NCBI GenBank assembly: GCA_910589125.1
Contig: CAJURX010000007.1
Coordinates: 43,785 to 107,784, forward strand
DNA: 64,000 nucleotides
Source: an uncultured Eggerthellaceae bacterium
Lineage (GTDB): Bacteria > Actinomycetota > Coriobacteriia > Coriobacteriales > Eggerthellaceae
Reading direction: 5' to 3'
In this document: one piece after another, positions 59,211-64,000 of the stretch
Position numbering within the stretch: position 1 is the stretch's first letter
Layout of the letters: every line of letters starts with the position of its first letter
The notes under the pieces: model-generated
The model's input: only the letters and a program-made list of their open reading frames with translations
Databases searched by the model: none
What the model was told of the DNA's origin: nothing
Made by a program: the position numbers and the translations under genes

Positions 59211-60461
59211 TTAAGAGGTCATTAAGGCGCGTCGTGTCTCTGAGGTGATCGGCAGCTCCAACGTGACGCACAATCCAGGATGCGCATTGGAGAGGCGCAG
59301 ATGGCCGCCCATGCGCTGCACCAGATGGTCGGCGATGAAGAGGCCCAGGCCCGCTCCTGGCTCATCAGCGGCGTTCGTGCCCCGATAGAAGCGATCGGTG
59401 GCAAAGGGCAGGTCCTCTGGAGCCATGCCAGGACCGAAATCGCGCACGCAGATCCGGTAGGCATCTCCCGCTGCGCACCCAGACACCTCCACACGACATC
59501 CCGGCGCATACTTCAACGCATTTGCCATCAGGTTGTCGATGGCTTGGGCAAGGCGCTTGGGATCAGCCCATAGCACCGCCTCATCCGCACGCGTCAAGCA
59601 GACGGACATGATGGAGGAGGAACCCTCCACGCATCGCGCCAACACGGGCACGATGGGCATGCTCTCGGATGCCACCTCCAGGCGCTCCATATCGGCGAGG
59701 GCGTGAGAGAGCAGGTCCTCTACGAGCGTAGCCGCCTCATCGCATCTCTCCACGATGAGCCTCTCGTAGGAAGCACGCTCCTCTGGCGTGCGCGCAAGCC
59801 CCATCTCCAGGGCCTCGGCGTGAGCACGGAGCGCAGCCAAGGGCGTGCGCAGGTCATGGGAGAGCGAGGCCAAGGCCGTCTTATGAGCCTCGGATGCTGC
59901 CGCCTCAGCAGCGCGCGAGCGCTTGAGCTCGACGCGCATGTGGTCGAAGGCCCACGCGAAGCTGCCGAATGGGTTCGTCCGCTCATAGCGCAAGGGTGCA
60001 TCCAGATCACCCTCTGCCACGGCCTCAGCGAAGCGCTCCAAGCGCAAGAAGGGACCAACGACGCTGCGATACAGATGCGCTGCCACCATCCCGAGCGCTG
60101 CAAGGGCAGCAAGCGCCACTAATGCGATGGCCGACCATGTGGATGCACGTCGCGCCTCCACCGCATGCCGCAACGCTCCTTGAGCATGAGCAAGAGCGGC
60201 GTCTGCCTCCGCAGCCACCTCAAGGCGCACATCAGCATCCGCATCCTGGGCATCTGCTGACCCCTGAGCATCGGATGCCGCGGATGCCACGATCGCACGC
60301 GCCTCATTCAGCTCGAGCACCTCGTCCCGCATGGCATCTGCAGGGTCTTGGCCAGCGATAAGGGCCACAGCGCCCACCGTCGCACAGAGCACGACCGCAA
60401 CAGCTCCACAGACGACGGTGCGGAACGTGCGCTTGATGCGAGAGCTTGCCGAAGCGCTCAT
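59211..60461 (-). CDS. Sensor histidine kinase
   Basis: A 416-aa membrane kinase with two helices (about 15-37 and 108-130), a short Ala/Asp-rich outside loop of about 70 residues, a HAMP-like linker (YRSVVGPFLRLERFAEAVAE), the H-box TALASLSHDLRTPLAALRAH, the N-box AIDNLMANALKYAP, and G-boxes VRDFGPGMAPEDL and GAGLGLFIADHLVQ. The gene overlaps the response-regulator stop (ATGA). It probably senses an envelope-active compound and phosphorylates the regulator to control the ABC genes downstream. Confidence 0.92.
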   Translation of the reverse strand: MSASASSRIKRTFRTVVCGAVAVVLCATVGAVALIAGQDPADAMRDEVLELNEARAIVASAASDAQGSADAQDADADVRLEVAAEADAALAHAQGALRHAVEARRASTWSAIALVALAALAALGMVAAHLYRSVVGPFLRLERFAEAVAEGDLDAPLRYERTNPFGSFAWAFDHMRVELKRSRAAEAAASEAHKTALASLSHDLRTPLAALRAHAEALEMGLARTPEERASYERLIVERCDEAATLVEDLLSHALADMERLEVASESMPIVPVLARCVEGSSSIMSVCLTRADEAVLWADPKRLAQAIDNLMANALKYAPGCRVEVSGCAAGDAYRICVRDFGPGMAPEDLPFATDRFYRGTNAADEPGAGLGLFIADHLVQRMGGHLRLSNAHPGLCVTLELPITSETRRALMTS

Positions 60462-61177
60462 CGCACATCGCCCTCGGGTACGTCGAAGCGATATCCCTGC
60501 CCTCGCACGGTCTTGAAGTAGGCGGGTGCCGCCGGATCATCTTCCAGCTTCGCCCGTATCCAGCTCATGTGCACGGCGACGGTCTGCGGCTCCACTGCCG
60601 AGAACGCTCCCCATACCTCCGCGAGCAGCACATCACGCGAGAGCGCCTCTCCGGCATGTCCCATGAGAAGCGCCGCCAGCTCGTATTCCTTGGGGGCCAA
60701 GGGAACCTCGTCGCCATCCTTCAAGATGCGGCCAGCCGCACTATCAAGGACGAAGGGGCCGAACGCGAGCGCTCCTTGCACGTTCCCGTCTCCGCGCCCT
60801 AGCGCTCCCAGCATGCCATCGTTGCGACGGATGAGCGCCTGGACCTGCGCGATGACCTCCTTCAAGCTGAACGGCTTGGGCAGGTATGCATCCCCACCTT
60901 CTTGCAGTGCGCGGACCCGCGCATCGGGTTCGATGCGCGCCGAGGCGAACAGCACGGGAACGCCGCTGCGCTGCCGCAGGGCCCGGCACAAGGCGAATCC
61001 GTCGTCTCCTGGAAGATTGACATCCACCACCAGGCAATGGAACGCCTCATCCGCAAGGAGGTCATAGGCCTCCTCTGCGCTCCCCACCGTGCGCACGCGA
61101 AAGCCGCCCTCCTCGAATGCGCGCGCCATGATATTCGCTAGGTCACGGTCGTCCTCTACGATGAGCACGCTCTTCAT
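60458..61177 (-). CDS. OmpR/PhoB-family response regulator
   Basis: A 239-aa regulator. The receiver domain has VLIVEDDRDLAN (acidic pair), the phospho-acceptor Asp in LVVDVNLPGDDG, the Ser/Thr position in LFASARI and the Lys in YLPKPFSL. The C-terminal winged helix is visible from LDSAAGRILKDGDEVPLAPK through VAVHMSWIRAKLEDD to VRGQGYRFDVPE. It heads the unit RR-kinase-ATPase-permease. Regulation of the adjacent ABC genes is inferred from layout. Confidence 0.93.
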   Translation of the reverse strand: MKSVLIVEDDRDLANIMARAFEEGGFRVRTVGSAEEAYDLLADEAFHCLVVDVNLPGDDGFALCRALRQRSGVPVLFASARIEPDARVRALQEGGDAYLPKPFSLKEVIAQVQALIRRNDGMLGALGRGDGNVQGALAFGPFVLDSAAGRILKDGDEVPLAPKEYELAALLMGHAGEALSRDVLLAEVWGAFSAVEPQTVAVHMSWIRAKLEDDPAAPAYFKTVRGQGYRFDVPEGDVR

Positions 61178-61483
61178 CGGCTACGCGCCTCCTCATCTCG
61201 TCATCTTCCTCAGTATATTCCCCTTCCCCATGAAGGTAGGACGAAGAGCAGGTGCGGACATACCGAACGCGATCTTGTTGCCCTTGCCTCATCGCTCGCG
61301 TACCGGCAGCTCCCCCGACAGGCGCACATGAAGTGCGCCTCTACGAGCGATCCACTCTGCCGCATCAACGCTGCAAGAGCGCAGGCAAGCCTGCGCCCAC
61401 CTCTATCGCATCCGGACAAGAAGCACCGGGGCGTTCCCCTTCATGCTAAGCTACCTGCACGGACCCTAGGGAAGAGGATGCCC

Positions 61484-62239
61484 ATGACTGCTGCCGACCT
61501 GCTCGATCGCAATGCCGCCGAAGATGCCTTGGAGCTCTTCCCCCACAGCCGCATCACGCCGATGCAGGCCATCCAAGAGCGGCATTCGGTCAGAAGCTAC
61601 ACGGATGAGCCCCTTTCCGCAGATGCGATAGATGTGCTGCAACAGGCCATAGCCATCGTGAATGAGGCAGCCCTCCTGAACATCAAGCTCGTCTTGGATG
61701 AGCCGCGCGCCTTCGCAGGATTCAAGGCGCGTCTCGTGAACTTCACCGGCGTGCGCAACTACCTAGCCCTGATCGGACCTGATTGCGATGAGCTCGACGA
61801 GGCAGTGGGGTATCACGGTGAGAAGCTGGTCTTGCTGGCGCAAGCGCTCGGACTCAACAGCTGCTGGGTCGGTGGCACCTACAAGGTGGTGAACCGCGCC
61901 TACAACGTCGACCTCGGACAGAAGCTGGCTGCCGTGATAGCGCTCGGATACGGCACGACACAGGGCGCACCTCACACCTCGAAGGCGCCCGATAAGGTAT
62001 GTGCCGACTATGCTCGCATGCCTGCATGGTTCCAACGCGGGGTCGATGCCGCTCTCTTGGCGCCCACCGCGCTGAACCAGCAGAAGTTCTCCTTCGCGCT
62101 CACCGGTGATGCAGACGGCATCGCCCGCGTGCGCGCATCCACCAAGCGCGGCGCTTTCACCAAGATGGACCTTGGCATCGCGCAGTGCCACTTCGAGATC
62201 GGTGCAGGAGATGCGGCATTCGTCTGGGATGAGAGCTGA
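61484..62239 (+). CDS. Nitroreductase family protein
   Basis: A 251-aa FMN-dependent reductase. QAIQERHSVRSYTDEPLSAD is the canonical first FMN-binding segment, AQALGLNSCWVGGTYKVV the central motif, and AVIALGYGTTQGAPHTSKAP the third. The C-terminal lobe (APTALNQQKFSFALTGDADG) resembles the TM1586-like group, in which one chain carries two half-domains. The ATG at 61484 has AAGAGG six nt upstream; 61478 is an alternative. Substrates (nitroaromatics, quinones) cannot be predicted. It is divergent from the two-component operon. Confidence 0.88.
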   Translation: MTAADLLDRNAAEDALELFPHSRITPMQAIQERHSVRSYTDEPLSADAIDVLQQAIAIVNEAALLNIKLVLDEPRAFAGFKARLVNFTGVRNYLALIGPDCDELDEAVGYHGEKLVLLAQALGLNSCWVGGTYKVVNRAYNVDLGQKLAAVIALGYGTTQGAPHTSKAPDKVCADYARMPAWFQRGVDAALLAPTALNQQKFSFALTGDADGIARVRASTKRGAFTKMDLGIAQCHFEIGAGDAAFVWDES

Positions 62240-62381
62240 GCGGCACCTGCTCATGCTCGAGCTGATCCGCGGCCCAAGGGTGGGCGTACATACAGTGCGC
62301 CCCTGCGAGCAGCCAACCTCGTAGCGTCACCGATGCTGGCGCCGCCACCGGTCGATGCAGCGACCCAAGGGCAGATTCGGA

Positions 62382-63839
62382 CTATCCGATCCGCCCAGAG
62401 CGCACTTGGTCACGGCATAGCCAGCTGATGAGGGTATAGAGAGCCGTGGTCAAGGGTGCCACTACCAGGAAGGGCACTGCCACAAGCCCCGTGGCATACA
62501 ACACGCTCCCTATTGCTGTGGCACAGGCCAACGTACCTACCCCACGCCAATGGACGGCAAATTCACGCTGCCCCATCTGAATACCGCGGACGCCGATGCC
62601 CATGCGTCCGCGTACGAGATAGTAATCCGTGATGAGCAGCACGCACCAAGAAGTAGTGAGGATGGAGCCATAGCTCATGAACGCGTTGATCTGCTCCAAG
62701 ATGCCACCGAGGATGAATAGGATCCCGATGATGTTCGCCACCACAACGGCAACACCCCAGCTTACCTTGCATCCTACCAAGCAATCTATCAGATTGGACA
62801 CCGCATTCGCCCCACCGATCGAGTTCGATGTCTCCACCTTCATCTGCGATAAGCAGATGATCGCGAGCCCGATGCCACCAGAGGCCAGCACAAGAGATAC
62901 GCCTGGATTCGTGACCGCCATATTCGCCGCCACAGCGCCCTCATAGCCCATGCGCGTGAAGTAATCCAAAGCCTGGGAGAATCCGTAATACGTGATGAGC
63001 GCACCGAAGATGTAGGTGATGATCGCGAAGCAGCTACCAGTGAGCGATATGGGCACGAGGTCACGCTCTTTACGCGCGAACCGCGTGAAGTCGGCAGCGA
63101 ATAACGCAAGGAGGCCGCTTGTCATGATGGCATAGTTCACCGAATATGCGAAACCCTCCGCCGGTTGCACGCCAGGGATCAAGACCCCATGGGTTGCCGC
63201 ATCCAATAGCTGTCCATCCACGGCGATGAGGTAGACCACATATCCCATGACACAGAACAGCGCCAATACGAACACCGCATTCATGCGCGCGATGACCTTC
63301 GTACCGAAAAGCGCCATCAGCACCCATACGCAAGAGATGCCGATGAACAGCAGCCAGCGCATCCACTCCTCAGACCAACCCGTTGCGAAGAGGATGGCAT
63401 TGCCCAACTGCACGGTCCCCACCGCTAGCACACCTACGAGCACGAATATCCAGATGAGGGAACCCGCCGCAGAACCGCGACGACCGAAGATGTAGTACCG
63501 CGAGACAACATTGTTCGCAAGCCCCTCGCGGAAGCAGATCTTGCCCACCAGATAGGTGAGCACGAAAGAGAGGACGAGGGTGATAGCTACAGCCATTCCA
63601 CCCAATTGGCATCCAGCGTAGAACGCTACGATGCCACCGCCCATGAGCTTCGATAGGCTGGATACGACACCGGAGAGGATGGCGGCGATGTCGATCCACG
63701 CCAAACGCGCCTCACGTGGCACCTTCTCGAAGAGGGACACCGCACCTGCTGCCTTCGATGCAGGAGCACGACCCCGCGCTGGCCGACTCACGTCAGTGGT
63801 CGGCTTGCCCTTGGCACCCTGAACTTCTCGTGTGCCCAT
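62382..63839 (-). CDS. NCS1-family purine/cytosine permease
   Basis: A 485-aa, 12-TM transporter. WIDIAAILSGVVSSLSKLMG, FYAGCQLGGMAVAITLVLSF and ADFTRFARKERDLVPISLTG (the NCS1 helix 6 region) place it with CodB-like nucleobase permeases, which take up cytosine, purines or related heterocycles with Na+ or H+. The ATG at 63839 follows GGGAGGTGCC. The first 35 residues are hydrophilic. A further leftward gene lies upstream at the window edge, perhaps a catabolic partner in an operon. Confidence 0.87.
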   Translation of the reverse strand: MGTREVQGAKGKPTTDVSRPARGRAPASKAAGAVSLFEKVPREARLAWIDIAAILSGVVSSLSKLMGGGIVAFYAGCQLGGMAVAITLVLSFVLTYLVGKICFREGLANNVVSRYYIFGRRGSAAGSLIWIFVLVGVLAVGTVQLGNAILFATGWSEEWMRWLLFIGISCVWVLMALFGTKVIARMNAVFVLALFCVMGYVVYLIAVDGQLLDAATHGVLIPGVQPAEGFAYSVNYAIMTSGLLALFAADFTRFARKERDLVPISLTGSCFAIITYIFGALITYYGFSQALDYFTRMGYEGAVAANMAVTNPGVSLVLASGGIGLAIICLSQMKVETSNSIGGANAVSNLIDCLVGCKVSWGVAVVVANIIGILFILGGILEQINAFMSYGSILTTSWCVLLITDYYLVRGRMGIGVRGIQMGQREFAVHWRGVGTLACATAIGSVLYATGLVAVPFLVVAPLTTALYTLISWLCRDQVRSGRIG

Positions 63840-63946
63840 GATGGCACCTCCCGTAAGAGCGCTATCCATCCTTGAATGATGCAGAGAAGATGGGTGGCAG
63901 CGCGATATCTAGGGGGGTGCGCTGCCACCTCGAACGAAGGGGATAG

Positions 63947-64000
63947 TTACACGATGCCCACATTGGCCATGATGATCATGACCACGAGCGCGCACATGCC
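63947..64000 (-). CDS. C-terminal end of a membrane protein (cut by window edge)
   Basis: The last 17 codons of a leftward frame, GMCALVVMIIMANVGIV then TAA (63947-63949), are strongly hydrophobic and look like the final transmembrane helix of a transporter or enzyme subunit. It lies 107 bp upstream of the NCS1 permease on the same strand. No family can be given from so little sequence. Confidence 0.55.
   Translation of the reverse strand, partial: GMCALVVMIIMANVGIV

Overview
The window looks like a gut actinobacterium of the class Coriobacteriia (Eggerthellaceae-like). The signs are a high-G+C chromosome on the right, a molybdopterin pyrogallol-transhydroxylase type enzyme of the kind these bacteria expand, VaFE/SpaA-type surface proteins with a class B sortase, and an acyl-CoA ligase paired with a cupin regulator. 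The species cannot be fixed from the sequence alone. No G+C value was computed; composition remarks are by eye.

Region 1 (1-13,080) is visibly less G+C-rich. A leftward operon runs from 6925 to beyond the left edge: a two-subunit molybdenum transhydroxylase (athL/bthL-like), a small Pro-rich zinc ribbon, a VOC protein, two short-chain dehydrogenases and an MFS transporter, with a TetR gene at its head. This resembles a polyphenol (pyrogallol/phloroglucinol or catechol) catabolic unit. A second leftward operon encodes an MFS efflux pump fused to two CBS domains, a RelQ-like (p)ppGpp synthetase and a CPA1 Na+/H+ antiporter. A divergent TetR gene faces it across an operator-rich gap.

Region 2 (13,080-47,050) is an integrative conjugative element. 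From left to right it holds accessory genes (DUF3846, a stand-alone ParB), a candidate oriT, two relaxosome-type small proteins and a relaxase, an orphan RelB antitoxin, an AbiE toxin-antitoxin pair, and a long leftward transfer operon. That operon encodes a VirB2-like protein, VirD4, VirB6, VirB3 and split VirB4 proteins, a CHAP hydrolase, a TadZ-like protein, a 1337-aa adhesin, a zinc-ribbon-like surface protein and sortase B. Next come SSB, a YraN nuclease, a low-G+C cargo pair (PD-(D/E)XK protein plus DUF2188), a Rep protein whose own gene carries five 15-bp iterons, and ParB/ParA. The right end is a 62-nt 3' fragment of tRNA-Ala. No integrase and no left attachment site are visible, so the left end, and possibly Region 1 as cargo, lies outside the window. 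virD4 and the CHAP gene are each broken by one frameshift next to a GGG run.

Region 3 (47,060-64,000) is ordinary chromosome: a secreted nuclease lipoprotein, 5-formyl-THF cyclo-ligase, an ABC-F ATPase with a candidate uORF attenuator, an acyl-CoA ligase plus regulator, SLC13 and EamA transporters, a response regulator/kinase/ABC-FtsX module, a nitroreductase and an NCS1 permease.
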